In this document: positions 32,810-44,670 of the stretch, in pieces
Layout: the number at the start of each line of letters is the position of its first letter
Position numbering within the stretch: position 1 is the stretch's first letter
From: CAWFMO01 sp963817065
GTDB taxonomy: Bacteria > Actinomycetota > Thermoleophilia > Solirubrobacterales > 70-9
Direction: 5' to 3'
Assembly (NCBI GenBank): GCA_963817065.1
Contig: CAWFMO010000001.1
Coordinates: forward strand, 558,001 to 622,000
DNA: 64,000 bases
Notes under the pieces: generated by a model
What the model was told of the DNA's origin: nothing
Database searches by the model: none
The model's input: only the letters and a program-made list of their open reading frames with translations
Program-made: the position numbers and the translations under genes

Positions 32810-35074
32810 TCACTTCAGCTTGATCTTGCCCGGCGCCTTCAACGTCTTGTCCACGGCGCCGCCCTTCTTGAAGTCGTCGATCGCGAGCACGCCCTCCTTG
32901 ACCCTGAAGGTGGTGGTCGGCCCCGAGCCGGCGCACTTGTCGACCGTCTGCCACTCGGTCCCGCGCACGGTCGCCGAGCCGCGCGAGCCGCTGGTCCTGA
33001 AGCTGCCGCTCGCCTTGCCCCAGAGCTGGCGCGAGCGCGCCGCGGCCGCGCGGGCGAGCGGAGCCGCCGCCGCGCTCGCCTTCTTCGAGCTCTTGCCGCC
33101 GCCCTTGCAGGCGATCTTCTCGACGAGCTTCAGGTCGAGCGGCGAGGCGAGCTTCGGCTTCTGGCCGATCTGGAAGATCCCGGCCCAGAAGATCCCCTCG
33201 TCCCTGGTCCCGTCGCCGCGCTCGGAGACGATCTTCACGAAGCCCTTCTTGGCGTCGATGATCGAGCCGACGGGGATCTCCTCCAGCTTCTCGATCGGCA
33301 CGAACGAGCCTCCCGGGACCTTGACCAGGACGACCCCGCCCGCGGGCTCGACGAGCACCTTGACCCCGTGCTCGGGCTTGAGCGGTGGGGCCTGGGCCGG
33401 CGGAGTGACGACGGGGGGCGGGTTGGCGACCGAGAGGATGGCGATGTCGCCTTCCTCCCAGGCGTAGACGTCGTATATCCCGTCGCCGCCGTCCTCGGTT
33501 ACGAGACCCCTGTCGGTTTCGAGCGCGGCCCTGGTCCCGTCCCCCGAGAGCAGCAGATCGCCGACGCTCGAGCCGGGGAAATGCCCGCTGGCGCCGGGCT
33601 CCGGCCTCGTGACCCAGATCGTGTTGTCCGAGGGATCGCGCAGGTAGATGTCCATAGCCCCGTTGGTGTCGTCGGGTACGAGCGCCTCGGTGGTCCGGAA
33701 GTAGACCTTGTCGCCGCCCTCGGAGGCGCCCATGAAAAACGCGTCGTCGGGGCCGCCGGGGTCGACGTCGGTGGCATCGTCGACCGAGACCTGGGTGGTG
33801 TTCGTCGCGACGAGGTCGCGCTCGAAGACGTCGGTGTAGTCGAAGCTGCCGTCGAAGTCGGTCATCCCGGCGAGCTCCTCTTCGGATTCGATCCAGACGA
33901 ACTGGCCGTTGAAGTCCGCGCCCGCGAACCCTGCGTCGTAGGCCCCGTTCGCGTTTTCGGCGCTATCGGTCGAGGCGAGGGCGGTTATCTCGGCGGCGAG
34001 ATCCCGGGCCCAGATGTCCTGCCAGGTGCCGTCGTTGTCGTCTGCCTCGATCTCCTCCTCGGTGCTGAAGAAGGCGATCGAGCCGTCACCGGATCGGCCC
34101 TCGTAGAAGCTGTCGGTGTTGTCGGCGTTGTTCTCCGTGTCGTTGGTCGAGACGAGTTCGGTCGCGCCGGCGCCGGTGCGCATCCAGACGTCGTTGGCGT
34201 TGTCGCTGTCCTCGGCCGAGTCGTTGACGTCCTCTACGGTTTCGAAGAAGACCTCGAAGACGACTCCGTCGTAGAAGAAGTCCTTGTACAGGGCCGGGGT
34301 GGCGTCGGTGGCGACGTTCATGGCCACGCCCGTGCTACGCGAGTACAGGGCGGTGGCGTCGACCCCCGTGTGTCGCACGTAAACATCGGTCTGGTTGTCG
34401 CCGTCATTGGCGCCGTCGTAGATCTCATTCGTCGTCACGATCGCGAGCAGGCCGTCGCTGGTCGCCCCGTTGAAGAAGGCGTTGAAGTCGCCGTCAGCCA
34501 GGTTCAGGTCGTCGGTCGAGACGAGCTCGGTGGTGCCGCTGCCCGTGTCGCGCATGTAGACGTCGACATCGAGGGTGTCCGTGTCGTCAGGGCTCAGTGA
34601 CTCGGGTGTCGTGAAGAAGACGATCGTGCCGTCGTCGGAAACATCGCCGAGACCGACATCGAAGGCACCGTTGCCCGTCCCGGCCTCGCCCCGGCTGATG
34701 TGAGTAAGCCCACCCGCCCTCCAGGCGTAGATGTCGACGTTGCCGTCGGTGTCGGTCGGCAGCGCCGCGCTCAGCGTCTCGAATACGACCATTGAGCCGT
34801 CAGGGGTCATTCGCGCCTGGTCGGCGTCGAAGCTGGTCCCCGGGGAGGCCAAAAACGTGACGCCGCCGGAGCGGACGTACGCATCGGTCGTGCCGCCGTC
34901 GGTATCGGCGGGGACGAGCGCCTCGTTTGAGCGGAAGAGGACGGTCTGGCCGTCGTCGGATATGTCTTGGACGAAGGAGTCTGCGGAGGCGCTCGCGGGA
35001 ACGATCGCCGCCGCGCCCAGTGCCGCCGCCGCGATCAGGATTGCCCATCTCCCGTTGTGACTACTCCCCTGCAT
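32810..35074 (-). CDS. secreted TolB-like beta-propeller fused to a FecR-like domain
   Basis: About 754 residues from ATG 35074; a TACGCT box 9 nt upstream supports this start, and ATG 35107 is an alternative. Signal peptide WAILIAAAALGAAAIVPASA. Residues up to about 520 hold roughly ten repeats such as SDDGTIVFFTTPESLSPDDT, each naming a display-like DVYMRD or DAYVRS strand, typical of WD40/TolB propellers. A Pro linker is followed by a FecR-like part (GSIIDAKKGFVKIVSERGDG, later SATVRGTEWQTVDKCAG). Function unknown, extracellular. Confidence 0.78.
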   Translation of the reverse strand: MQGSSHNGRWAILIAAAALGAAAIVPASASADSFVQDISDDGQTVLFRSNEALVPADTDGGTTDAYVRSGGVTFLASPGTSFDADQARMTPDGSMVVFETLSAALPTDTDGNVDIYAWRAGGLTHISRGEAGTGNGAFDVGLGDVSDDGTIVFFTTPESLSPDDTDTLDVDVYMRDTGSGTTELVSTDDLNLADGDFNAFFNGATSDGLLAIVTTNEIYDGANDGDNQTDVYVRHTGVDATALYSRSTGVAMNVATDATPALYKDFFYDGVVFEVFFETVEDVNDSAEDSDNANDVWMRTGAGATELVSTNDTENNADNTDSFYEGRSGDGSIAFFSTEEEIEADDNDGTWQDIWARDLAAEITALASTDSAENANGAYDAGFAGADFNGQFVWIESEEELAGMTDFDGSFDYTDVFERDLVATNTTQVSVDDATDVDPGGPDDAFFMGASEGGDKVYFRTTEALVPDDTNGAMDIYLRDPSDNTIWVTRPEPGASGHFPGSSVGDLLLSGDGTRAALETDRGLVTEDGGDGIYDVYAWEEGDIAILSVANPPPVVTPPAQAPPLKPEHGVKVLVEPAGGVVLVKVPGGSFVPIEKLEEIPVGSIIDAKKGFVKIVSERGDGTRDEGIFWAGIFQIGQKPKLASPLDLKLVEKIACKGGGKSSKKASAAAAPLARAAAARSRQLWGKASGSFRTSGSRGSATVRGTEWQTVDKCAGSGPTTTFRVKEGVLAIDDFKKGGAVDKTLKAPGKIKLK

Positions 35075-35138
35075 CGAGGCGAAAGCGTAGCGAGGCGAAC
35101 GCCCCATGCGCGTGAGTTCGGTCACGCTGGGCCTGCGC

Positions 35139-35144
35139 TAGATT
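35139..35144 (+). promoter_or_regulatory. -10 box of the ThDP-enzyme gene (leaderless)
   Basis: TAGATT lies 7 nt before ATG 35152, so transcription should begin at the start codon. No clear -35 hexamer is visible. Confidence 0.45.
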
Positions 35145-35151
35145 CGCCCCG

Positions 35152-36829
35152 ATGGCAACCCCCGAGCAGCAGGTCGAGGAGAAGCTCGAGGTCGCCGAGG
35201 CCGCGGCGGCCACCGGCCCCGCCCACGGCGGCATCCACGTAGCCCGCGCGCTCAAGTCGCGCGGCGTCGACAAGCTCTTCACCCTCTCCGGCGGCCACCT
35301 GTTCTCCATATACGACGGCTGCAAGACCGAGGCGATCGAGGTCATCGACACCCGCCACGAGCAGTCCGCGGCGTTCGCCGCCGACGGGTTCGCGAAGGCG
35401 ACGCGGCGGCCCGGCGTCTGCGCGCTGACCGCGGGCCCGGGCGTGACCAACGGGATGAGCGCGATCGCCGGCGCCAAGTTCAACAACTCGCCGCTGGTGG
35501 TTCTGGGCGGCCGGGCGCCGGAGATGCGCTGGGGCTCGGGGTCTTTGCAGGAGATCGATCACGTGCCCTTCGTCGCGCCGCTGGTCAAGAGCGCCGAGAC
35601 GGTCAAGGAGACGAGCCGGATCGGCGAGGTGACCGCGGCGGCGATCGACCGCGCTGTCGAGGGGCCGGGCGGGCCGACGTTCGTCGACTATCCGCTCGAC
35701 GTGGTCTTCAACGAGGCCGAGGCCGAGGTGCCCGGGCCGCGGGATTCCGCGGCTGTGGTTGCGAGCGGGGTCGAGGAGGCCGCGGCGCTGCTGGCGGGGG
35801 CCGAGCGCCCGGCGATCATGGCCGGCACGAACTTGTACTGGGGCAGGGGAGAGGACGAGCTGCGCTCGCTCGCCGAGGCGCTCGGGATCCCGGTCTTCCT
35901 CAACGGCATGGGCCGAGGCTGCCTCCCCGCCGACCACGAGCTCTGCTTCTCGCGGGCGCGCGGCGCCGGGCTGAAGGGCGCCGACGTCGCGCTGGTGATC
36001 GGCGTGCCCCTGGACTTCAGGCTCGGCTTCGGCGGCTCGTTCGGCGAGGAGACCAAGATCGTCCAGCTCGACTTCGCCGCGAGCGAGCTCGACGGCATGC
36101 GCCGCGCCGACCTCGAGCTCGTCGGCGACATCGCCGCGACGATGGCGGCGCTCCGCGAGTCGGCCGGCCGCGATCCCTCGAAGACCTCGGGCTGGGTCTC
36201 CGAGCTGCGCGGGGTCGAGGACGAGAAGCGCGCCGGCGAGGAGGCCGAGTTCAACGACGACCGCGCCCCCCTCCACCCGATGCGCATCTACCGCGAGCTC
36301 CGCGAGATCCTCGACCGCGACGCGATCGTGATCGGCGACGGCGGCGACTTCGTGTCTTATGCGGGGCGCGTCATGGAGAGTCATTCGCCCGGGGTGCTGG
36401 ATGGACCCCGGGCCGTACGGCTGCCTGGGCGCGGGGCCGGGCCAGGCGATCGGGGCGAAGATCGCGCACCCGGAGCGGCAGGTCTGCCTGTTGCTGGGCG
36501 ATGGCGCTTTCGGGTTCTCCGGGATGGAGTTCGACACGATGGTCCGGCACGGGCTGCCGATCGTCGGGGTGATGGGGAACAACGGGATCTGGGGACTCGA
36601 GGAGCACCCGATGCAGATGCTCTACGGCTACTCGATCGCGGCGAAGCTGCTGCCGGAGACGCGGTACGACCAGACGGTCGAGTCGCTTGGGGGGCACGGG
36701 GAGCTGGTGCGGGAGCCGGGGGAGCTGCGGGGGGCGCTGGAGCGGGCGTTTGCTAGCGGGAAGCCGGCGTTGGTGAATGTGCTTACTGATCCGGCGGTGG
36801 CTTATCCGCGGAAGTCGAATTTGGCGTAG
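35152..36829 (+). CDS. thiamine diphosphate-dependent enzyme, acetolactate synthase/oxalyl-CoA decarboxylase type (one frameshift)
   Basis: ATG 35152 opens a frame with the ThDP glutamate (IDTRHEQSAAFAADGFAK, Glu70) and a central domain (PAIMAGTNLYWGRG). At the GGGG run near 36391 the frame changes; dropping one G gives SPGCWMDPGPYGCLGAGPG, then the ThDP/Mg motif GDGAFGFSGMEFDTMVRHG to GNN, ending at 36829. The restored protein has about 558 residues, normal for the family. It joins or decarboxylates 2-keto acids or acyl-CoA; the exact reaction is not fixed. The frameshift is probably an assembly error. Confidence 0.85.
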
Positions 36830-36842
36830 CGAACGGTTCGAG

Positions 36843-38992
36843 ATGAAAGCCACCGAAGCCAAGCTTCTGGATTTCCTCAAGAAGTCTCCGCAGTTCGTCA
36901 TCCCGATCTACCAGCGCACCTACAGCTGGACGGAACGGGAGTGCCAGCAGCTTTGGGACGACATCCTGCGGGCGGGCAGCGACGACGAGATCGCGGCCCA
37001 CTTCGTCGGCTCCATCGTCTACATCGAGAAGGGGCTGTACCAGGTCTCGAGCCAGTCGCCGCTGCTGGTGATCGACGGCCAGCAGCGGCTGACGACGGTG
37101 ACGCTGCTCCTGGAGGCGCTGGCCCGAACGCTCGGCGACTCCGAGCCGGTCGACGGCTTCTCAGCCACGGAAGCTCCGCAACTACTACCTGCTGAACCCG
37201 CTCGAGGAGACGGCGAGCGCGCACTTCAAGCTGCTGCTGTCGCAGACCGACAAGGACACGCCTGCTCGCGCTGGTGCAACAGAAGCGACCTGCCGCGGAT
37301 CAGCTCGCTGCGAGTTGCAGGAGAACTTCGACTTCTTCGAGACGAGCTGGTCGCGAGCCTCGAGGACGACTTCGACCGCGTCTGCAAGGGACTCGCCAAG
37401 CTGGTGGTCGTCGACATCGCGCTCAGCCGCGATCAGGACAACCCGCAGCTGATCTTCGAGAGCATGAACTCGACCGGCCGCGAGCTGAGCCAGGCCGACC
37501 TGATCCGCAACTTCATCCTGATGGGTCTGGAGCCCGAGCTCCAGACGCGACCTCTACGAGGAATACTGGCGGCCGATGGAGCTGGACTTCGGCCAGGAGG
37601 CCTACGGCACGCACTTCGACGGCTTCATGCGCCACTACCTCACGCTGAAGACCGGCGAGATCCCGAACGTCCGCGAGGTCTACGAGGCGTTCAAGGCGCA
37701 TGCCCGACCGCCGGAGGTGGCCGCAGCTCGGGGTCGACAAGCTCGTCGGCGACATCCGCGCGTTCGCGCTCCATTACTGCGCGATGGCGCTCGGGCCAGG
37801 AGCCGGACAAGGAGCTCGGCGCTGGCCTTCCAAGACCTGCGCGAGCTGAAGGTCGACGTCGCCTATCCGTTCCTGCTGGAGCTGTACCAGCGACTACGAC
37901 GACGGGCATCCTGTCCAAGGACGACTTCGTAGCAGGCCGTGCGGCTGGTCGAGGCGTACGTCTTCCGCCGTGCCGTCTGCGCGATCCCGACGAACTCGAT
38001 GAACAAGACGTTCGCCACCTTCCGACGGCGCTGAAGAAGGACCGGTACCTGGAGAGCATCCAGGCGCACCTGCTCTCGCTGCCCTCGTACCGACGGTTCC
38101 CGACGCGACGAAGAGTTCAAGCGCGAGCTCACAGATGCGCGACCTCTACAACTTCCGCAGCCGCAGCTACTGGCTGCGCCGGCTCGAGAACCACGGGCGC
38201 AAGGAGCGCGTGCCGGTCGACGAGTACACGATCGAGCACATCCTGCCGCAGAACGAGAACCTCTCGGCGGAGTGGCAGCGAGGCGCTCGGGCCGGAGTGG
38301 GAGCGGATCCAGCAGACATGGCTGCACACGCTCGGGAACCTGACGCTGACCGGCTACAACTCCGAGTACAGCGACCGACCTTTCGCCGAGAAGCGCGACA
38401 TGACGGGCGGCTTCAAGGAAAGCCCGCTCAGGCTCAACGAGGGGCTCGGCGGCTCGACACCTGGAACGAGGCCGCGATCAAGGCGCGTGCCGGGCGAGCT
38501 GGCCGAGCGTCGCGTCCGGCGTCTGGGCCGCGCCCAAGCTTGCCGGCCGACGTGCTCGAGGCGTACGCGCCGGCCAGAACGCCCGCCGACGCAGTTACAC
38601 CATCGACGACCACGCGCACCTCGCGCGAGGACCGCCGATGCGCGAGCTCTTCGAGGCCTTCCGCAAGGAGGTGCTGGCGCTCGATCCGTGCTGTGACCGA
38701 GGAGTTCCTCAAGCTCTACGTCGCCTACAAGGCCGAGACGAACTTCGTGGACGTCGTGCCGCAGGCCAAGCGGCTGCGCCTCTCGCTCAACATGGACTTC
38801 CACGAGATCAACGACCCAAAGGGCATGTGCCGAAGGACGTGACGGGCCTCGGCCGCTGGGGCAATGGCGAACGTGGAGGTCGGGCTCGATCACGCAGACG
38901 ATCTGCCCTACGTCATGGGCCTGGTCCGGCAGTCGTTCGAGAAGCAGATGGGCGGCGAGGAGATGAACACTCCCACGCCTGCCCTTACCTAA
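36843..38992 (+). pseudogene. GmrSD-type DUF262/DUF1524/DUF5655 protein, multiply frameshifted
   Basis: From ATG 36843 the first frame has the DUF262 motifs IPIYQRTYSW, FVGSIVYIE and LLVIDGQQRLTTVTLLLEAL. After several frame changes come FESMNSTGRELSQADLIRNF, then the DUF1524 HNH part (YTIEHILPQNENL, LGNLTLTGYNSEYSDRPFAE), and a DUF5655-like end (RLSLNMDFHEINDPKG, DDLPYVMGLVRQSFEKQMG). About ten single-base shifts are needed over 2.1 kb. Relatives are nucleotide-dependent type IV restriction enzymes. The motifs are intact, so sequence error is as likely as decay. Confidence 0.75.
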
Positions 38993-39059
38993 ACCGCCTT
39001 CTGACCGACGCGAGCAAGCAGCTCATGAGCGGGCTCAAACGCGTGGCCGGCCTCTTGGG

Positions 39060-40483
39060 CTAGATCAGCTCAGTGGGCACAAGCTCGCCGCGGAAGGCCT
39101 TCCGCAGAACCTCAGCAATCACGCGGTCCGTTAGGTGTTGTCCTTTACTGACCCGGGCAGCGATCGTCTTTGCTCGCGAAAACAGCAGATCCGCACGCCG
39201 CACAATCTCCTCCTGCTCCTCCAGCGGGGGCAGCGGAACTTGGATCGCCCGGACCTTGCCGAGGCTCAGGTTGGGCTGAACTCCGCCAAACGAAGCGCGG
39301 CGAACTGCTGCGTAGTTACGCAGGAGGAATAGCTTGAGATACGGGCGGACCTCTGAGGCAACGCCTCGTAGTTCCAAGGCCGCAAGCGCCTGGTTGGTCG
39401 TGGCGTCAATACCCAGCTCTGCGACTCTGCCACGAGTCTGGCCTTCTCCATACATCGCGATCAGGAGGTTCCCTTCGGGTACAGCGTCAAGTTCGTCTCT
39501 TCCAACGCCCGCTTGGTTACTAGCTGAGTTGGTCCTGTAATCACCGGATCGTTTACCGCTGAGCTTGTGACCCAGGGAATCGTCCCATTCGAGTAGTAGG
39601 CCTCGTTTCGCTTCAGGGGTGTTGCCCCCGTACCAACATCAGCAAGCTCGTCGACCGTTGCCCAAGTCCAGCCAGTCGGGAGGGCATCCTTCGACGTGCT
39701 CCGGGTAGGCGACAGATTCTTTGGACGGGTTGGCGCTCGATTGCTTCTCTTCTTCGCACGCCGCGCCGCCGTCTCATGACGTTCTGTGCGTTCCGACGCG
39801 ATGGCCTCGAGGAGCGCAGTCGCCAACTCAATGTCGGGGTGCTCCTCACGCCAAGCCGCGGAGAGCTCGCCCATCGCAGGCCGCGATGGCGACTACATCT
39901 CGAACTGGTTTACAAGTCTGTTTGCTCGCCCGACGTGTCGGCGCGTTTCGCCGGCGCGGCCGGACAGGGCAGCCGCTCGGCGACGATCCTCGTTTGTTCA
40001 GCACGCGGTGGAAGGAGGAAGTCGATTTCCCCGAGTCGCTCGAATCCGATCCGTGGCAGGTCTCCGGTCGCGTAATGCGACGCATACGCCACAACTCGAC
40101 GGCTGCGCGAGGAACCACCGGAGATAGTCAGGATCGACAATCTCCGACTCTGGGAAGACGAGTATGTCCGTTGAGCAGACTCCCTCGAAGTTGGGAACTG
40201 CCACTTTGTTCAGGTAGGGGCGAAGGCGCCCGTAGAGCACATCCCCTGGCTCGAAGGTGGACTTGGCGCTACGCACTCCCGATGCAGCGCCGTGCTCAGG
40301 GATCTCCCCCGTGCCGCCCTTGATGTGCTCGAGACTCACATAGGGCGTTTCGGGTGGCACTTTGCGTGGGTCCACCCTCTTCTTCGAAGGCGTAATTACC
40401 TCTCGGAGCTTCACGGCGGCCCATCCCTCTGCGACCTCTTCTACGTCCCCAAGGACCGAGGTGGCACTCGGGTCACCCGCCAT
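39060..40483 (-). pseudogene. hsdS: type I restriction-modification specificity subunit HsdS, frameshifted
   Basis: The start at ATG 40483 gives TRD1 (AAVKLREVITPSKKRVDPRK, FEPGDVLYGRLRPYLNKVAV), then in another frame GEIDFLLPPRAEQTRIVAE, the first conserved repeat. The second half begins LPTGWTWATVDELADVGTGA (TRD2) and, after a shift near 39458, continues to MYGEGQTRGRVAEL and VPLPPLEEQEEIVRRADLLF, the second repeat, ending at 39060. At least four shifts. The two target-recognition domains define a bipartite DNA target; the specificity is not predictable here. Confidence 0.8.
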
Positions 40484-41943
40484 CTGACCTCTGCTTCTCG
40501 ACGTGAGGCTTGGCTCCGTTCGAGTCCTCGTTCAGCTCGGCAATCACTGCCGCCAGCTCGTTCCCGGCAAGCCGGAGTTCCGTCAGCGCTTCCGTAGCAA
40601 GCTCTTCAGGTTCGTGGAACTCCAGATCGTCCTCGTCGGAGTCATGCTCTTGAATCCATCGGAGTCCCTCGATCTTGTACTTCAAGTCCTTGATCGCCCC
40701 GATTTCGAAGTCCCGCCAGCGGTCCTCTTTTCGAATCTGACTTCTTTCGCTTGCTCTTGCCGTTCGGGTCCGCGCCAAAGCACTTCTCGAACTCGGCGAA
40801 GTGCTCAGCCGTGAGGGGCCGCGCCTTCTTGGTGATGTGGGGAACGTTGGTCCGGGCGTCGTAGATCCAGACTCGCTCGGTCGGCTAGCCCTTCGTGAAG
40901 AAGATGACATTGGTCTTCATGCCCGGGCTGTACGGCGTGAACGTGCCGTGCGGCAGGCGCAGCACCGTATGGAGGTCGCAGTCCTCCATGAGGATCTTGA
41001 AGACCTCGCCCGCCTGGTCCGCGAACAGGCAGTTGTCCGGCAGCACCACGGCCGCCCGGCCGCCCGGCTTCAGCATCGTCAGGACGTGCTGGAGGAAGTT
41101 CAGCTGCTTGTTCGACGTCGAGACCGTGAAGTCGTCGCGCGCTCGGGCGCCTGGTTCGCGCCCCTTGTGCCGAACGGCGGGTTGGTCAAGGACGACGTCG
41201 AACCGGTCGCTTCGAGGGCGGGTCGTAGATGGAATCGCCCGAGGCCGATCTGCGGCTCGAGGCCGTGCAGGTAGAGGTTCATCAGCGCGAGTCGCCGCGG
41301 CCGCGGCGACTAGATCCTGGCCGAAGTACGTGTCTCGGATCGACCCGCTTGGCGGTCGCCCGGTCGAGTCCGCCGCCCCCCGTCTCTTCGATGAGCCACT
41401 CGTAGGCCGCCACAGGAAGCCGCCGGTGCCGCAGGCCGGGTCGCAGATCGTGAACTCGCGAGCCTTGCGCGGGTCCGGCTTCATGCAGCGGACGATCGAC
41501 TCGATCAGCAGCCGCGGCGTGAAGTACTGGCCGGCGCCCTTCTTGCCCTCGCTGGCGGCCTTCTCCAGCAGTCCCTCGAACGCTTCGGCCTTGACGTCAA
41601 CGCCGAGCTCGGTCCACTCGGTCTCGTCGATCAGGCTGATGAGCTTCTTGAGGTTGACCGGGTTGCTGAAGCGGGACTGCGCCCCGCGAAGATGTCGCCG
41701 AGCATGCCCGGCTGCTTGCCGAGCGTCCGAAGCACCTCGATGTAGCTGATCGGTCAGATCGGTGCCGCTGCGCCTGCGCGGAGCCCGTCCCAGTCGCAAC
41801 CCTTCGGGCAGGTCGACCTCGCGCTCCTCCGCCATCTTGAGGAACAGCAGGTAGGTGATCTGCTCGATGTAGTCGCCGTAGTCGATGCCGTCGTGCCGAA
41901 GGGTGTGGCAGAAGCCCCAGAGCTGCTGGACGACGTCGGTCAT
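40473..41943 (-). pseudogene. hsdM: type I modification methyltransferase HsdM, frameshifted and with one in-frame TAG
   Basis: ATG 41943 overlaps the hsdR stop (ATGA). YGDYIEQITYLLFLKMAEE, then GAGQYFTPRLLIESIVRCMK, CDPACGTGGF (SAM motif) and TNPPFGTRG (catalytic NPPF) are in family order, but in different frames. After VIFFTKG, TAG at 40885-40887 interrupts a frame that continues PTERVWIYDARTNVPHITKK; Gln CAG is the likely ancestor. A further shift leads to KEDRWRDFEIGAIKDLKYKI and the stop at 40473. It methylates adenine at the HsdS-defined site. Confidence 0.82.
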
Positions 41944-44640
41944 GCGGCGACCGCCTCATTGAGTTCATCGAGCACGGCGGCGAGCTTGCCGTCGAACGCC
42001 TTGTTCGCCGGGCCCCAGCCCGCCGTTCGGCTGAAGATCGGAACGACGTCGAAGTCGTCCTGGTCGATCGACAGGTTCTGCGACCAGGTGCGTGCGGATG
42101 CGCTCCAGCCACTCGGCTGCTCGTCGGTGAAGTCCTTGTCCTGTCAGTGAACCGCTGCACGGCGGCGTCGACCCGCTCCTCGGCGGTCAGCAGCGGCGCC
42201 TTCTCGTCGGCGGCGTGCTTGACCATCGAGATGATGTCCACCAGCGCCACGTCGTATCGCAGCTTGTGCGCCTCGCTGGAGGTGCTCGTCGTGAACCGCT
42301 GCGGCGCCGCGACCAGCTTCTGTCTGCAGCTCGTCCAGCGCGTCCGTGCTCCAGTCCTGCGGCCGGTCGAGCAGGATCTCGATCGCCTCGATCTGCTCGG
42401 GGTTCTCCCGCACGAACTCGCTCGAACGCCTCGAGGTAGTCCTCGGGCTTGTACTCCTTGCCGTCCGCTCCGCGGACGAGCCACTCCGACTCGACCTGCG
42501 TCCTCGGCCTCGACCGCGACGACGAAGCTGCGGATCGGCCGCGGGTAGTTGACGAGCAGGTCCTGGAAGCCCTCGTCGCGCAGCAGCTTCATCGTGCCGG
42601 CGAAGTTCGCGTCGAGCCGTCGGGCAGCGTCTCCGCGAACCGGCCAGGTCGCCGTCGGCGACGAACGCGGCGAACAGGTCGCGCGCCTCGCCCGACATCT
42701 CCTTGTCGATGCGCTGGAGCCGCTTGACCAGGCACGTGATGTTGTAGTCGCGGTCGCGGTTCTCCAGATGTCCTCGATGATCTCGGTGATCGTCTTGCGT
42801 CGGCTTGTCCGGCGGCTCGGCCGTGATCGACGGTGGCGTTCTGGAAGTACTCGAGCAGCGTGCCGTCGAAGCAGTCGAACGACCGTGAAGTGCGACTTGT
42901 CCGGGTACTTCTCGCCCATGCGGGTGCCGCGGCCGAGCATCTGCTCGAAGAGGATGCGCGACTTCACCGGCCGCAGGAAGACGATGAACTCCAGGTCAGG
43001 GATGTCGACGCCGGTGGTCATCAGGTCGACCGAGACGACGATGCCGGGCTTCGGCCGGTTGCGGAACTCGCGGATGCGCTGCAGCGGCCGGTCCTCGCGC
43101 CCGGTGATCTTCTGGACGAACGGCGTCGCCGCGGCCGAACACGTCGCGCGCGAGGTCGACGAGCTGGTCGGCGTGCGAGGTGTGCGGCAGGTCGTTGGCG
43201 GCGAAGATCAGCGTCTTCGGGAACCGGCCGTACCGCTCCTCGTGCTCGTCGGCGTACTTCTTGATCTCCTCGAGGATCTTCCGGTTCGAGTCCGGCGAGG
43301 TGACCTTCCTCTCGATCTCGGTCGTGTCGAACTCGCGCTCGTCTTCGAGCAGGTCGAGCTTCTGCTGGCCGGTCTCGGTGTCGACGACGCCGACCTCCTC
43401 GCCCTCCTTCAGGAACACGCCGTTCATCCGCACTCGACTTGAGCGTCACCACGTCGTAGTCGACCAGGTAGCCCTCCGCGACCGCCTGCTCGTAGTCGTA
43501 GCGGTAGACGACGTCCTTGAAGTACGCCTTCGTGTGCGCGGCCGGCGTCGCGGTCAGGCCGATCTTGATCGCGTCGAAGTGGTCGAGCGTGTTCCGCCAG
43601 ACGGAGAGCTCGGCCGACGTGTAGCCGCGGTGGCACTCGTCGGCGATGACCACGTCGAAGGCGTGGATCGGGATGTCGAGCTTGCTCGGCGTCGTCCTCG
43701 CTCTCGCTCGTCTTCGTCGCCGAACACCGCCTCCGGCCGAAGAGGTTGATCGCCATCCGCTGGATGGTGCAGACGTAGACGAAGGCTGCCCTGCCTCGGG
43801 TTCGGTCAGGTAGCTGTCGGGCAGGACCTTCGGGTCGAACGGCTCGTCCTCGTCCGAAGTCCTCGCTTGCGAAACCGCTGGCTGTACACCTCGTAGAGCT
43901 TGTCGAACTTCTGTCCCGGCTCCGGCTCGAACGCGGCAGAACGCCCGCACCGCCTGAGCGGCAAGGGCGCGCCGGTCGACGAGGAACAGGACGCGCTTGG
44001 CTGACTTCGATTCGAGCAGCGGTAGATCTCGTTGACGAGCGTGAACGTCTTGCCGGTGCCGGTCGCCATCGCGACCAGCATCTGCCGCTTGCGCTCCGCG
44101 ATAGCTTGCTCGATCGCCGTGCAAGCGTCGTGCTGGTAGTAGCGGAGCCGCGCGTGGTCGCTTGGGGTCTTCTCGAACCAGGCGGTAGTGGCATCGAGGT
44201 CGCGCTCAACCATTTCAGCCAAGCCCTTCGGCGTATGAAAGACGGCGATCTTCCGAGACCGGTTGAGGTCGTGACGGGTATCGCGAAACCAGATGACCTC
44301 GCCGTTGCTGGCGTAGATGAACGGAACTCCGTAGCCCTTGGCGGCATGGGCCCCACCCTTAAGCGCCCCTGGCGTAGCGCTCGGCTTGGGTCAGAACGTT
44401 TTGCGTGCTCAGCCCGAGCTTCTTAGCCTCGACGATCCCGATCAGCCTACGATCGACATAGAGAGCGTAGTCCGCCGGCCCACTTGCCGTTTCCAGTTCT
44501 TCTAATCGATACGGACCGGATGACGGCTCGCTCCCCTCATTCGCACTCGTCCACCCCAGGGCGTCAAGCTTGGTGTCGATGCGAGTTCGGCGAGTAGCAG
44601 CCTCGACTTCGAGCTTGGGCACGACTCGAGCGTAAGGCAA
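41940..44640 (-). pseudogene. hsdR: type I restriction enzyme HsdR, frameshifted
   Basis: The N-terminal nuclease region (RTRIDTKLDALGW, ADYALYVDRRLIGIVEAKK) is followed in successive frames by Walker A ATGTGKTFTLVNEI, ADECHRGYTSAELSVWRNTL (DEAD/H box), GLTATPAAHTKAYF, and MLGRGTRMGEKYPDKSHF. The end VLDELNEAVAA runs into the hsdM start. At least eight single-base shifts. The start is TTG 44640 or GTG 44622. It cleaves unmethylated DNA after ATP-driven translocation. The first gene of an R-M-S operon. Confidence 0.82.
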
Positions 44641-44670
44641 CGGACCGCAGCGGGATCTCCGACCTGAGAT

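Noticed and set aside
36843..44640. Insertion sequence or integrase bounding the restriction island
   Set aside because: No transposase, integrase, terminal repeat or tRNA-derived attachment site could be found at either edge.
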